Positions 33,933 through 42,834 of a stretch of DNA of 64,000 nt are shown here, one piece after another. Under the pieces are notes generated by a model. That model ran no database searches. It saw only the letters and a program-made list of their open reading frames with translations, and was not told the DNA's origin. Numbering within the stretch: position 1 is the stretch's first letter; every line of letters begins with the position of its first letter. Position numbers and translations under genes: made by a program. The stretch comes from Sphingomonas taxi (GTDB lineage Bacteria > Pseudomonadota > Alphaproteobacteria > Sphingomonadales > Sphingomonadaceae): assembly GCA_003243195.1 (NCBI GenBank), contig QFQI01000007.1, positions 62,001-126,000 of the forward strand, written 5' to 3'.

Positions 33933-34649
33933 ATGATTCGGCCAACGCACGTGTCGGACGGCCTGCCACCGGCGATCATCCGCCTCTCCGCGCTCGCGCC
34001 GCTCGATCCCGCCGCATTGTCCGCGCTGGGCGATGCGATGGCCGAGGCGCGGGTGGTGCGCGCGCGCCGCGACCTGGTGAGCGAGGGGCGCGAGATCACC
34101 CAGCCGCTGCTGCTGCTGACCGGATGGGCGGCGCGCGTGCGGTTGCTGCCCGACGGGCGGCGACAGTTCCTCAGCTTCGTGCTGCCCGGCGACCTGATCG
34201 GCGCCTGCGATCACCCGCGTCCGCTGGCGGTGGCGACGATCACGGCCCTGTCCGAAGTGCAGGTGTGCCCGCTGCCCCCGGCGGTTGCGCGGTCGCCGCT
34301 GCACGTCGCTTATGCGGTCAGCCGCGCGTTCGACGAAGGGTATCTGCTGGCGCAGGTCACGCGGCTGGGGCGGCTGAACGCGCAGGAGCGGATCGCCGAC
34401 CTGCTGCTGGAACTGCACGAGCGGCTGACGCTGAACGGCATGACGGACGGCAACGCCTTCGACCTGCCGCTGACGCTGGAAACGCTCGCCGATGCGCTGG
34501 GCCTGACCTCCGTCCACGTCAACCGCATGTTGCAGCAGGCGCGGCGCGAGGGCGACATGCAGTGGAAGGCCGGCCACGTCCACCTGACCGATCCGGCGAC
34601 GCTGGCGCGCAAGATCGGGCATGTGCCGGTGCGGGTCTCGGGGGAGTAG
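33933..34649 (+). CDS. Crp/Fnr-family transcriptional regulator
   Basis: A 238-residue regulator with an N-terminal cyclic-nucleotide-binding-like domain (RDLVSEGREITQPLLLLTGWA, FLSFVLPGDLIGAC) and a C-terminal winged helix (LTLETLADALGLTSVHVNRM, about 185-205). The four-Cys cluster of oxygen-sensing Fnr is missing, as only isolated Cys occur, so it is not a classical Fnr. This branch is common in sphingomonads and often sits beside sensory proteins. An AAGGAGAT ribosome binding site precedes the ATG. Its effector is unknown. Confidence 0.9.
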   Translation: MIRPTHVSDGLPPAIIRLSALAPLDPAALSALGDAMAEARVVRARRDLVSEGREITQPLLLLTGWAARVRLLPDGRRQFLSFVLPGDLIGACDHPRPLAVATITALSEVQVCPLPPAVARSPLHVAYAVSRAFDEGYLLAQVTRLGRLNAQERIADLLLELHERLTLNGMTDGNAFDLPLTLETLADALGLTSVHVNRMLQQARREGDMQWKAGHVHLTDPATLARKIGHVPVRVSGE

Positions 34650-34720
34650 GCGGCGGCGCCGACGTCGATCGGGCGATGACGGTGGTTCAACCCGGCCGGA
34701 AACCGATCTAACGTAATGCC

Positions 34721-35296
34721 ATGACCGAAGGTGACACGAACGGCCGGGCGATGCGCCGCGATGCGCTGGCCCGCCGCGAGGCGTTGATCGCGGCGGCGCG
34801 GATCTGCTTCGCGCGATCGGGCTATTTCGTGCCGCTCGAGGAGATCGCCGACGCGGCCGGGGTGGGACGCGGGACCTTCTATCGCAACTTCAAGGACCGG
34901 ATGGCGCTGGCGCTGGCGGTGTTCGAACATGAGGTCGACCGGCTGCGCCCGCTGGTCGACCCCGACCTGCCGCTGGACCGCGCGCTGGCGCGGATCGTGA
35001 TCGAGGGCGCGGGCGCGACCAACCTGTTCACGCGGCTGGCGATCGACATGCCGCTGGACGGCGAGAACCGCGCCGCGTTCGAGGGGCTGCGCGAGCGGCT
35101 GGAGATGCTGCTGCGCCCGCTGGTCGAGCGCTGCCACCGCGACGGCACGCTGGCGCCGGCGCTGCACGCGCGCGAGCTGGTGCTGGCGATGCGGATGCTG
35201 GGCGGCGTGATGCTGCCCCGGCACAGCGAGGCGGAGCGTTGCGCGCATCTCGACGCGGCGCTGGCGCTGGTGATGGTCGGGCTACGGCCGCGCTGA
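34721..35296 (+). CDS. TetR-family repressor, probable regulator of the emr efflux operon
   Basis: A 191-residue regulator. The N-terminal helix-turn-helix (about 17-62) reads RREALIAAARICFARSGY, then LEEIADAAGVGRGTFYRNFK, the TetR signature. The C-terminal ligand domain is divergent. Its 3' end overlaps that of the convergent nodT gene by 15 bases. TetR genes beside emrAB-nodT operons usually repress them, and a perfect 21-bp palindrome lies upstream of emrA, so this protein is the likely binder. No copy of that palindrome is visible before its own gene. Confidence 0.9.
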   Translation: MTEGDTNGRAMRRDALARREALIAAARICFARSGYFVPLEEIADAAGVGRGTFYRNFKDRMALALAVFEHEVDRLRPLVDPDLPLDRALARIVIEGAGATNLFTRLAIDMPLDGENRAAFEGLRERLEMLLRPLVERCHRDGTLAPALHARELVLAMRMLGGVMLPRHSEAERCAHLDAALALVMVGLRPR

Positions 35297-36736
35297 CGGA
35301 TCGCGCCAGCCGAGGCCGAGGCTCTTCTGCACCGCGATATACTGGCCCGTGAGCTGCGCGCGCGCCTGCGCCACCGCGATCGCCGCCGACAGGCGCTGGC
35401 GTTCGACGTCGAGCTGGTCGATCAACGTGCTGGTGCCGGCCGCGACGCGTTGCGCGTTGAGCTGCGCGGCGCGGTTCGCGGAGGCTTCGGCCTGGAGCAA
35501 CTGGCCGAGCTGCGCGCGGGTGTTCCCGAAGCGCGACAGGCTGGTCTCGGCATCCTGCAACGCTTCCAGCACCGTCTGGCGATATTGCGCGGCCGCGCCG
35601 TCGCGCTGCGCCTCGGCCTGCGCCACCGCGGCGCGGTTGCGCCCGAAATCGAGGAACGACCAGTTGAGCATCGGCGCGGCCAGCGTGGTCAGCTTCGATG
35701 GGTCGACCGCGTCGGCGATCCCGGTGCCGCCCAGCCCGAAGATGCCCATGAAGCGCAGCGAGGGGAACATCGCGGCGGTCTTGACGCCGATCTGCGCATT
35801 GCCCGCCGCCAGCGCCCGCTCGGCGGCGCGGATGTCGGGACGGTGCGCGATCAGCGCGGCGGGATCGCCGATCGGCACCTGCGCCGGCGGCAGCGGGACG
35901 GGGGCGATGGTGGAAAGGGTCGCGTCCAGCGCGCCCGGCGTGCGCCCGGTGAGGATCGCGATCTGGCCCAGATATTCCTCGATCTGCGCCTGGAGGGGAA
36001 TGGTCTGCGCGTCGGTGCTGTTGAGCTGGTTCTGCAACCGCTCCACCTGCAGCGCGGAGGCGGTGCCGGCGGCGTAGCGCTGGCGGGTGAGCGTGAGCTG
36101 GCGGCGCTGCAACGCGCTGGCGCTGGCGTTCAGCCGCGCGCGTTCCTGCACGTCGCGCAACGCCACATAGGCCTGCGCGACCCGCGCGGACAGGCTGACC
36201 TGCGCGTCGGCGAGTTGCGCGAAGCGCTGCGCCTCGGTGGCGCGCCCCTGTTCCAGCGTGCGGCGCCCGCCGCCGAACAGGTCCGGCTCCCACGACGCGG
36301 TGCCGCCGAGGTTGTAGAATTCCAGCGTGGTGTCGTCCCCGCCGCCGCTCCCCTGCGACCCGCCGCCCAGATCCACGCCGGGCAGGCGCGCGTTGAGGTA
36401 CACCGCGCTGCCGCTGACGCTGGGGAGGCGCGCGGCGCGCTGCTGGCGATATTGCGCCTGCGCCTCGCGGATCCGCGCCTGCGCCTGGTCGATCGTCGGG
36501 CTGTGCGCCAGCGCGTCGTCGACCAGCGCGGTCAGCGTGGCGTCGCCCAGCGTCTCCCACCAGCGCGCGAGGCCGGGGGCAGGGGTGAGCGCCGCGTCGC
36601 GCGCGCGCACGAAACCGCCGCGCGCCACCGCATCGGCGGCGACGGCGGGTGGCCCCTTATAGTCGGGACCGACGGTGCAGGCACCCAGCAGGGGGAGCGG
36701 CAGGAGGGGCGAAAGGAGGGCAAGCGCGTGTCGCAT
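35282..36736 (-). CDS. Outer-membrane efflux channel lipoprotein, NodT/OprM type
   Basis: The TolC-like duct of the tripartite pump encoded with emrA and emrB. A lipoprotein signal ends in LLGAC (Cys20), followed by TVGPDYKGP, the hallmark of the RND/MFS outer-membrane factor family. Two outer-membrane-factor repeats cover residues 60-270 and 270-465, with Ala/Gln/Arg-rich helices (QAQARIREAQAQYRQQRAAR; IAHRPDIRAAERALAAGNAQ). The 484 residues are full length. Its start overlaps the emrB stop by one base; last gene of the operon. Confidence 0.94.
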   Translation of the reverse strand: MRHALALLSPLLPLPLLGACTVGPDYKGPPAVAADAVARGGFVRARDAALTPAPGLARWWETLGDATLTALVDDALAHSPTIDQAQARIREAQAQYRQQRAARLPSVSGSAVYLNARLPGVDLGGGSQGSGGGDDTTLEFYNLGGTASWEPDLFGGGRRTLEQGRATEAQRFAQLADAQVSLSARVAQAYVALRDVQERARLNASASALQRRQLTLTRQRYAAGTASALQVERLQNQLNSTDAQTIPLQAQIEEYLGQIAILTGRTPGALDATLSTIAPVPLPPAQVPIGDPAALIAHRPDIRAAERALAAGNAQIGVKTAAMFPSLRFMGIFGLGGTGIADAVDPSKLTTLAAPMLNWSFLDFGRNRAAVAQAEAQRDGAAAQYRQTVLEALQDAETSLSRFGNTRAQLGQLLQAEASANRAAQLNAQRVAAGTSTLIDQLDVERQRLSAAIAVAQARAQLTGQYIAVQKSLGLGWRDPSARP

Positions 36737-38334
36737 CAGTGCATCGCCGCCGGCGCGGCGCCCTTGGGAAGCGGACGAAGGAACAGGACCAGCGGCAGGA
36801 CGACGAACGTGCCCATCGCCATGATCCAGAAGATATCGTTGTAGGTCATCACCAGCGCCTGTGCCTGGACCTGCTGGCCCAGCACGCGCAACGCCGCCTG
36901 CGGACCGCCCAGCGACCGTCCGGTGGCGGCGAGATAATCCTGCACGCGCACCGAATTGGCGCTGAGCGATTCCTCGATCCGGCGCGCGTGGAACCATGAA
37001 CGCTGGTCCTGGATGATCGCGATCCCCGCCAGCGCGAAGCTGCCGCCGAGGTTGCGCATCGCGCTGAACAGCCCCGACGCGTCGCCGGCTTCGGAGGGCG
37101 GGACCGAGCGGATCGCGGCCTGGCTGAGAAACAGCATCGCCAATATCTGTCCTACGCCGCGCAGCAGTTGCGACGCGGTGAAGTCGTCGCCGACCGAATC
37201 GATCGTGAGGTTCGCGTCGAGCAGCGCCGAGCCGCCCATGATGAGCAGCCCGGCGCCGACCGCGAGGCGGATGTCGACGCGCACCAGCAGGATCGGGACG
37301 ATCGCCATCATCAGGAAACTGGGGATGCCCGCCAGCAGCACGACCTTGCCCGATTGCAGCGCGTTGTAATCGGCGATCGCGGCGAGGAATTGCGGGATCG
37401 CATAGGAGGTGCCGTAGAGCACGATGCCGAGCACCAGCCCCATCAGCGCGACCGATCCGAACTGCCGGTCGAGCAGCAGCCGCAGCTTGATGACCGGGCG
37501 GCGCGCGACGAACTGCCCCGCGATCAGCAGCGCGAAACCGGCGACGGTGATCGCGAACATCCAGCGGATCAACTCGGAGGAGAACCATTGCTCGCGCTGC
37601 CCTTCCTCCAGGAACACGGTGAGCCCGCCGAGCCCGAGCGCCAGCCCCGCGATGCCCAGCCAGTCGGCCTCGCGGAACAGGTGCAGCCGCGACGGTTCGT
37701 GGCGCAGGCCGATCAGCAGCAGCAGCGCCAGGATGCCGCAGATCGGCAGGTTGAGGAAAAAAGCGTAGTGCCAGCTGATGTTCTCGGTCAGCCAGCCGCC
37801 GACCAGCGGGCCGAGCACCGGGCCGAGGATCGCGGTCATGCCGAACGCGGCGATGCCGATCGGCTGCTGCGACCGCGGCAGGCGCTGCGCGATGATCGTC
37901 TGCGCGGTGGGGATCATCGCGCCGCCGGTGAAGCCCTGCCCGACGCGCCCGATAATCATCTGCGTCAGCGTGTCGGCGGTGCCGCAGATGATCGAGAACA
38001 GCGTGAACAGCACCGCGGCGATCAGCAGGAAGGTGCGCAGCCCCAGCAGCCGCTCCAGCCACGCCGCCATCGGGATGATGACGATCTCCGCGACCAGATA
38101 GGCGGTGGCGATCCACGTCCCCTCCGTGCCGCTGGCGCCGATCTCGCCCTGGATGGTCGGCAGCGAGGAATTGACGATCGAGATGTCGAGCGTCGCCATG
38201 AACGCGCCCAGCGTCCCCGCCGCGACCGCCAGCCACGCCGCCAGATCGGCGCGTTGCGCGCCGCCGGCGGGCTGCTCCGCCATGGCGGCGCGCGCCGCCG
38301 CGCCGGGGGCGGCGCCGGGAGCAGCGCTCGCCAC
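36736..38334 (-). CDS. emrB: MFS drug-efflux permease, DHA2/EmrB family
   Basis: The 14-helix proton-driven exporter of the tripartite pump. Family motifs are FMATLDISIVNSSLPTIQGE (motif D1 and motif 1 region), GRVGQGFTGGAMIPTAQTII and LGPVLGPLVGGWLTENISWH (motif C of exporters). The 532 residues fit DHA2. The listed GTG lies 2 bases after the emrA stop; an in-frame ATG at 38283 would shorten the Ala-rich N-terminus without touching the first helix. Substrates are probably hydrophobic or amphipathic toxicants, as for E. coli EmrB. Confidence 0.95.
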   Translation of the reverse strand: MASAAPGAAPGAAARAAMAEQPAGGAQRADLAAWLAVAAGTLGAFMATLDISIVNSSLPTIQGEIGASGTEGTWIATAYLVAEIVIIPMAAWLERLLGLRTFLLIAAVLFTLFSIICGTADTLTQMIIGRVGQGFTGGAMIPTAQTIIAQRLPRSQQPIGIAAFGMTAILGPVLGPLVGGWLTENISWHYAFFLNLPICGILALLLLIGLRHEPSRLHLFREADWLGIAGLALGLGGLTVFLEEGQREQWFSSELIRWMFAITVAGFALLIAGQFVARRPVIKLRLLLDRQFGSVALMGLVLGIVLYGTSYAIPQFLAAIADYNALQSGKVVLLAGIPSFLMMAIVPILLVRVDIRLAVGAGLLIMGGSALLDANLTIDSVGDDFTASQLLRGVGQILAMLFLSQAAIRSVPPSEAGDASGLFSAMRNLGGSFALAGIAIIQDQRSWFHARRIEESLSANSVRVQDYLAATGRSLGGPQAALRVLGQQVQAQALVMTYNDIFWIMAMGTFVVLPLVLFLRPLPKGAAPAAMH

Positions 38335-38336
38335 GC

Positions 38337-39494
38337 TCAGCGTTCCTGCCGGTTGATCTGCTGCTGCCGGTCGCGCAGCCGCTCGAGCTCGCCCTTGGCC
38401 GAGCGGGTGTCGACGGTGACCGTCACCGACAGGCCGGGCACCAGCAGCCGGCGCGTTTCCGGCGTCGCCTCCAGCGCGATGCGCACCGGCACGCGCTGGG
38501 TGATCTTGGTGAAGTTGCCGGTGGCGTTCTGCGGCGGCAGCAGCGAGAATTGCGCGCCCGTTCCCGGCGAGAAGCTGGCGACGCGTCCCTTCAGCGCGAT
38601 GCCGTCCAGCGCGTCGACCTTGATCTCCACCGGCTGGCCGACCCGCATCAGCGCGAGCTGCGTTTCCTTGAAATTGGCGACGATGTAGATCTGGTCGAGC
38701 GGCACCAGCGACATCAGCCGCGTGCCGGTGGGCGCATATTGCCCGACCGTCACGCTCCTGTCGCCGACCCGGCCGTCGATCGCGGCGCGGATCAGCGTGG
38801 CGTTCAGGTCGACGTCGGCGGCGCTCTGCTGGGCGCGCGCGGCCTGCGCCTGCGCCTGGCCCTGGCGCACCTGCGAGTCGAGCGACGCGACGCGGCGCTG
38901 CTGCATCGTCACCGCCGCCTCCTGCGCGCGGACGTCCTGCGCGGACTGGCGCGCGGCGAGTTCGAGCTGCGACAATTGCTGGCGGCTTTCCGCGCCCGAC
39001 GCGGCGAGCGGACGGTAGCGCGCGACCTCGGCGGCGTCATGCGCGGCCTTGGCGCGCGCGGCGACGAGCTGCGCGCGCGCCTGCTCGATCGCGGCATATT
39101 GTTCGCGGACCTGCGCGCGCGCGGCGCCGACCTGCGCCTCCGCCACCGCGATCTGCGCCTCCGCCTGCGCGGCCTGCGCGCGCGGGTTGCGCGGGTCGAT
39201 CCGCACCAGCGGCTGGCCGGCGCGCACGTCCTGATTGTCGCGCACGAACACCTCGGCGACATAGCCCGCGACGCGCGGGGCGACCGTGACCATGTCCGCG
39301 CGCACCTGCGCGTCGTTGGTTTCCTGAAGATACTGGCCGTGGGTCTGGTAGCGCAGATACCAGATCCCGCCGCCGACCAGCACCGCCAGCGCGACGACGA
39401 TCAGGATCGTCCTGGCGCGCGTGCTCAGCTTGCGGCGCGGTTCCGGTCGGTCGGCGATCGCATCCTCGGTCGCGTGCGTAGCGTCATCGGCCAT
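38337..39494 (-). CDS. emrA: Membrane-fusion (adaptor) protein, EmrA type
   Basis: Periplasmic adaptor linking EmrB to the outer-membrane channel. The 385 residues have a cytoplasmic basic start, one membrane helix (29-48), a split biotinyl-lipoyl domain (VAPRVAGYVAEVFVRDNQDV; then VGDRSVTVGQYAPTGTRLMS), and a long Ala/Gln-rich coiled coil (110-230). First gene of emrA-emrB-nodT, with the palindromic operator about 56 bases before its start. Confidence 0.94.
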   Translation of the reverse strand: MADDATHATEDAIADRPEPRRKLSTRARTILIVVALAVLVGGGIWYLRYQTHGQYLQETNDAQVRADMVTVAPRVAGYVAEVFVRDNQDVRAGQPLVRIDPRNPRAQAAQAEAQIAVAEAQVGAARAQVREQYAAIEQARAQLVAARAKAAHDAAEVARYRPLAASGAESRQQLSQLELAARQSAQDVRAQEAAVTMQQRRVASLDSQVRQGQAQAQAARAQQSAADVDLNATLIRAAIDGRVGDRSVTVGQYAPTGTRLMSLVPLDQIYIVANFKETQLALMRVGQPVEIKVDALDGIALKGRVASFSPGTGAQFSLLPPQNATGNFTKITQRVPVRIALEATPETRRLLVPGLSVTVTVDTRSAKGELERLRDRQQQINRQER

Positions 39495-39549
39495 GGGTCA
39501 TCGGGTCCAGCAACGATTGGGGTGCCCGCGCCGGCGCGCGAGTCGAAAG

Positions 39550-39570
39550 AAGCGGACAATATGTCCGCTT
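39550..39570. promoter_or_regulatory. Operator-like palindrome upstream of emrA
   Basis: A perfect inverted repeat of AAGCGGACA and TGTCCGCTT around a 3-base centre (ATA). A 21-bp odd-centred palindrome of this kind is typical of TetR-family operators. It lies in the only non-coding gap before the emrA-emrB-nodT operon; the TetR gene at the far end of the operon is the likely binder. Inferred, not shown. Confidence 0.7.
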
Positions 39571-39640
39571 CGCCGCGCCGTTCAAGTGCCGCGGTGCGGC
39601 ATGGCTCCCGCTTTGGCGCAACGGCCCGGCGGGCGGGCCG

Positions 39641-42130
39641 TCACAACGTGCGCAGGACGCCGGCGGGGCGGGCGCGCAGCGCGGGCACGCTGCCGGCCAC
39701 GCCGATGCCCAGCGTCACCGCGCTCGCACCCGCGAGCGTCGCGGCCACCACGCCCCAGTCCGGTGCCCAGCCCATGTCGAAGACGTGGCGCACGACATAC
39801 CAGCCCGCGCCCGCGCCCGCCGCCAGCGCGATGCCCGACAGCAGCGCCGCGAGCAGCGCATATTCGATCGCCTGCACGGCCAGCACCTGCCGCGCGCTGC
39901 CGCCGAGCAGCTTCAGCACCACCGAATCGTAGCGGCGCGCGCGCCCCGAGGCGGCAACCGCGCCGACCAGCACCGCCAGCCCGGCCAGGACGGTCGCGGC
40001 GGCAGCGACGCGCACCGCCAGCGCGATCTGGCCGAGCAGCGCGGAAAGCTGCGCGATGACGTCGCCGACGCGGATCAGCGTGACCGACGGCAGCGCCCCG
40101 GCCACGCTGCGCGCGATCGCGCCGTCGCGCCCGGGCGGCGCATAGATGCTGGCGAGCAGGCTGTGCGGCGCTTCCTCGATATAGCCCGGCGAGAAGACGA
40201 TCGCGAAGTTGAGGCCCAGCCCCTGCCAGTCGATCCGCCGCAGCGCCGCGATCCGCGCCGGCACGTCGACGCCCAGCACCGACACGGTGATCGCATCGCC
40301 GACCTTCAGCCCCAGCGCGGCCGCGGCGCGATCCTCGATCGAGACGAGCGGCGGGCCGCGATAGTCGGCGGGCCACCAGCGTCCTGCGACCACCTGGTTG
40401 CGCGGCGGCACGCGCGCCGCCCAGGTCAGCGTGCGATCGCCGCGCAGCACCCAGGCGTCGGCGGGCAGCGTCCTGAGATCGGCGACCGCTACTCCCTTGA
40501 CCGCGACGATCGCGCCACGCAGCGACGGCACCGCCTCGATCCGCGCGCCGGGCGCTGCGGTCGTGACGGCGGCGCGGAAGCGCGCAGCCTCGTCGGCGGG
40601 TACGTCCGCCGCGAAGAAACGCGGCGCGCGCGCGGGGGCGGCGCCGGCGAGTTCGGCGGCAATGCTGGAGTCTATCACCGCCAGCGCGACGAACAGCGAG
40701 AAGCCGAGCCCGAGCGCCACCACCAGCCGGTCGGTCGCCGCGCCGGGCCGGTGCAGGTTCGCGAGCGCGAGGCGGAGCAGCGGGCGGCGCGGGCGCGGCA
40801 GGCGCGCGAGCAGCCGGCGAAGGCCAATGCCGACGACCCACAGCAGCACGACCAGCAACGCCACCCCGGCGACGAATCCCAGCGCCAGCAAGCGATTGCC
40901 CGACGACAGGACCGCGAGCGCGACCAGCGCGGCGAGCAGCCCCGCCATCGCCGCCAGCACCCGCCACGACGGGCGGGCGGTGTCGGCCAGCGCGTCGCGC
41001 AGCAGCGTCGCGGCGGGCACGCGCCGCGCCTGCGCCAGCGCGGGCAGCGCGAACAGCAGCGCGACCAGCACGCCGAGCGCGGCGGCGGTGAGCAACGGCA
41101 GCGGGTAGAGCGCCAGTCGCGGCGCGACCGGCAGCGCGTCGCCGGCCAGCGCCGTGACGATCCACGGCACCGCGGCGCCCAGTGCGACTCCCGGCAGCAT
41201 CCCGGCCGCGCCGACCAGCCCCAGTTCGATCAGGAACAGCCGCGCGATCAACGGCGAGCGCGCGCCCAATACCTTCAGCGTCGCGATCATCCGCGTCCGG
41301 GCGGCGAGATAGGCGGACACGCCGCTGCCCACGCCCACCCCGGCGATGGCGAGCGCGGCGAGCCCGACCAGCAGCAGGAACTGCCCCAGCGTCGCCACGC
41401 CGCCGCGCAGGCCGCGTGCGGCATTGTCGGGCGTGCGCGCGCTCCAGCCCGCGCCGGCGAAGCGCTTCACCAGCCGCTCGCCGAGTGTCGCCGCGGCGGC
41501 CGGGCGCGGCAGCAGCAGGCGATAGCCGCTGCGATACAGGCTGCCGGGCTGCACCAGCGCGCTGGCATCCAGCCCGGCCATGTCGACCACCGCCGGCGCG
41601 CCGAGCGCGAAGCCGGCGCCGAGCCGGTCGGGTTCCTCCGCGATCAGCCCGATGACGCGGAACGGCGCATCGCCGAGCCGCAGCGTGCCGCCGACGCGGA
41701 CGCCGAGCCGCGCGGCGAGCGCCGGGGCGATCGCCACCTGTCGCCCGTGCGGTCGCGCGGCGAGCGCGCCGGGCGCGAGGCGGAAGCGGCCGACCAGCGG
41801 CCAGCGATCGTCGACACCGCGCAATTCCACCAGCGCGCTGTCCGCGCCCGCGTGCGCCATCGCGCGCAGCGACACCACCTCCGCCACGCGCCCGGCCCCG
41901 TCCAGGGCGGCGCGTTCCTCAACGGTGGCGCGGCGTTGCGACACCAGCAACTCCAGGTCGCCGCCCAGCATCGCGCGGCCCTGCGCGTCGAGCGCGGCGA
42001 GCATGCTGGCGGAGAGGCTGCCGATCCCGGCCAGCGCCGCCGTGCCCAGGAACAGGCACATCGCCAGCAACAGCAACCCGCGCCCGCCGTGGCGCAGGTC
42101 GCGCAGCGCGAGGCGCAGCGCGATGCTCAC
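39641..42130 (-). CDS. ABC transporter permease, FtsX/MacB-like (YbbP family)
   Basis: An 829-residue membrane protein with the duplicated FtsX-like arrangement of the YbbP family: an N-terminal helix (15-42), a large periplasmic domain, about eight helices in the middle and three at the C-terminus. Family marks include ALRLALRDLRHGGRGLLLL at the start, MIATLKVLGARSPLIARLF, and RRYDSVVLKLLGGSARQVLA near the end. With the ATPase it overlaps by four bases, it forms an exporter or mechanotransmission complex. In E. coli the YbbA-YbbP pair sits beside the esterase TesA, as here; the substrate is unknown. Confidence 0.93.
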   Translation of the reverse strand: MSIALRLALRDLRHGGRGLLLLAMCLFLGTAALAGIGSLSASMLAALDAQGRAMLGGDLELLVSQRRATVEERAALDGAGRVAEVVSLRAMAHAGADSALVELRGVDDRWPLVGRFRLAPGALAARPHGRQVAIAPALAARLGVRVGGTLRLGDAPFRVIGLIAEEPDRLGAGFALGAPAVVDMAGLDASALVQPGSLYRSGYRLLLPRPAAAATLGERLVKRFAGAGWSARTPDNAARGLRGGVATLGQFLLLVGLAALAIAGVGVGSGVSAYLAARTRMIATLKVLGARSPLIARLFLIELGLVGAAGMLPGVALGAAVPWIVTALAGDALPVAPRLALYPLPLLTAAALGVLVALLFALPALAQARRVPAATLLRDALADTARPSWRVLAAMAGLLAALVALAVLSSGNRLLALGFVAGVALLVVLLWVVGIGLRRLLARLPRPRRPLLRLALANLHRPGAATDRLVVALGLGFSLFVALAVIDSSIAAELAGAAPARAPRFFAADVPADEAARFRAAVTTAAPGARIEAVPSLRGAIVAVKGVAVADLRTLPADAWVLRGDRTLTWAARVPPRNQVVAGRWWPADYRGPPLVSIEDRAAAALGLKVGDAITVSVLGVDVPARIAALRRIDWQGLGLNFAIVFSPGYIEEAPHSLLASIYAPPGRDGAIARSVAGALPSVTLIRVGDVIAQLSALLGQIALAVRVAAAATVLAGLAVLVGAVAASGRARRYDSVVLKLLGGSARQVLAVQAIEYALLAALLSGIALAAGAGAGWYVVRHVFDMGWAPDWGVVAATLAGASAVTLGIGVAGSVPALRARPAGVLRTL

Positions 42131-42834
42131 GCGGGCGATCGTGCGCCGACCACCCGCCCGTCCGCCAGCTCCACCACCCGGGCGCAGCGTGCGGCGAGCG
42201 CGGGGTCGTGGGTGATGACCAGCATCGTGGTGCCGCGATCGGCGGCGCGCGCGAACAGCAGGTCCATGATCGCCGCGCCGGTCACCGTGTCGAGATTGCC
42301 GGTCGGCTCATCCGCGAACAGCAGGGCGGGGCGCGCGACGAGCGCGCGGGCGATCGCCACGCGCTGCTGCTCGCCGCCCGACAGCTGCGCCGGATAATGG
42401 TCGACGCGCGCAACCAGCCCGACCGCGGCGAGTTCGGCGCGGGCGCGCCCGAACGCATCCGGCTCCCCGGCCAGTTCCAGCGGCACCGCGACATTCTCCA
42501 GCGCGGTCATCGTCGGCAGCAGGTGGAACGCCTGCAACACGATCCCGATCCGTCCGCGCCGCGCGACCGCCAGCGCATCCTCGTCCAGCGCGGCGAAGTC
42601 GAGCCCGGCGACGCGCACCTCACCCGATGTCGGCCGTTCCAGCCCCGCGAGCACCGCCATCAGCGACGACTTGCCCGATCCCGACGCGCCGAGCAGCGCC
42701 ACGGTTTCGCCGGCCTCCACCGTCAGGTCGATGCCGTGCAGGATGTCGACGCGCGCGGGCGGGCGGCCGAGCGCCAGCCGCACGTTGCGCGCGTGAATCG
42801 GGGCGCTATCTGGGGCGGATGGAAAGCCGGTCAC
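42127..42834 (-). CDS. ABC transporter ATP-binding protein, YbbA/LolD-like
   Basis: A 235-residue ATPase with Walker A GASGSGKSS, a Q-loop (VLQAFHLLPTMTALENV), signature LSGGEQQRVAIARAL, Walker B LLFADEPTGNLD, and H-loop VITHDP. It belongs to the MacB/LolD/FtsE branch that pairs with FtsX-like permeases. The frame stays open upstream; the GTG giving VTGFPSAPDS is the best start, though a later one is possible. The start region overlaps the divergent esterase start by about 16 bases. Confidence 0.94.
   Translation of the reverse strand: MTGFPSAPDSAPIHARNVRLALGRPPARVDILHGIDLTVEAGETVALLGASGSGKSSLMAVLAGLERPTSGEVRVAGLDFAALDEDALAVARRGRIGIVLQAFHLLPTMTALENVAVPLELAGEPDAFGRARAELAAVGLVARVDHYPAQLSGGEQQRVAIARALVARPALLFADEPTGNLDTVTGAAIMDLLFARAADRGTTMLVITHDPALAARCARVVELADGRVVGARSPA

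Noticed and set aside
35282..38236. 984-codon frame extending nodT upstream across emrB
   Set aside because: The NodT lipoprotein signal begins at 36736, and the region before it encodes EmrB in another frame.
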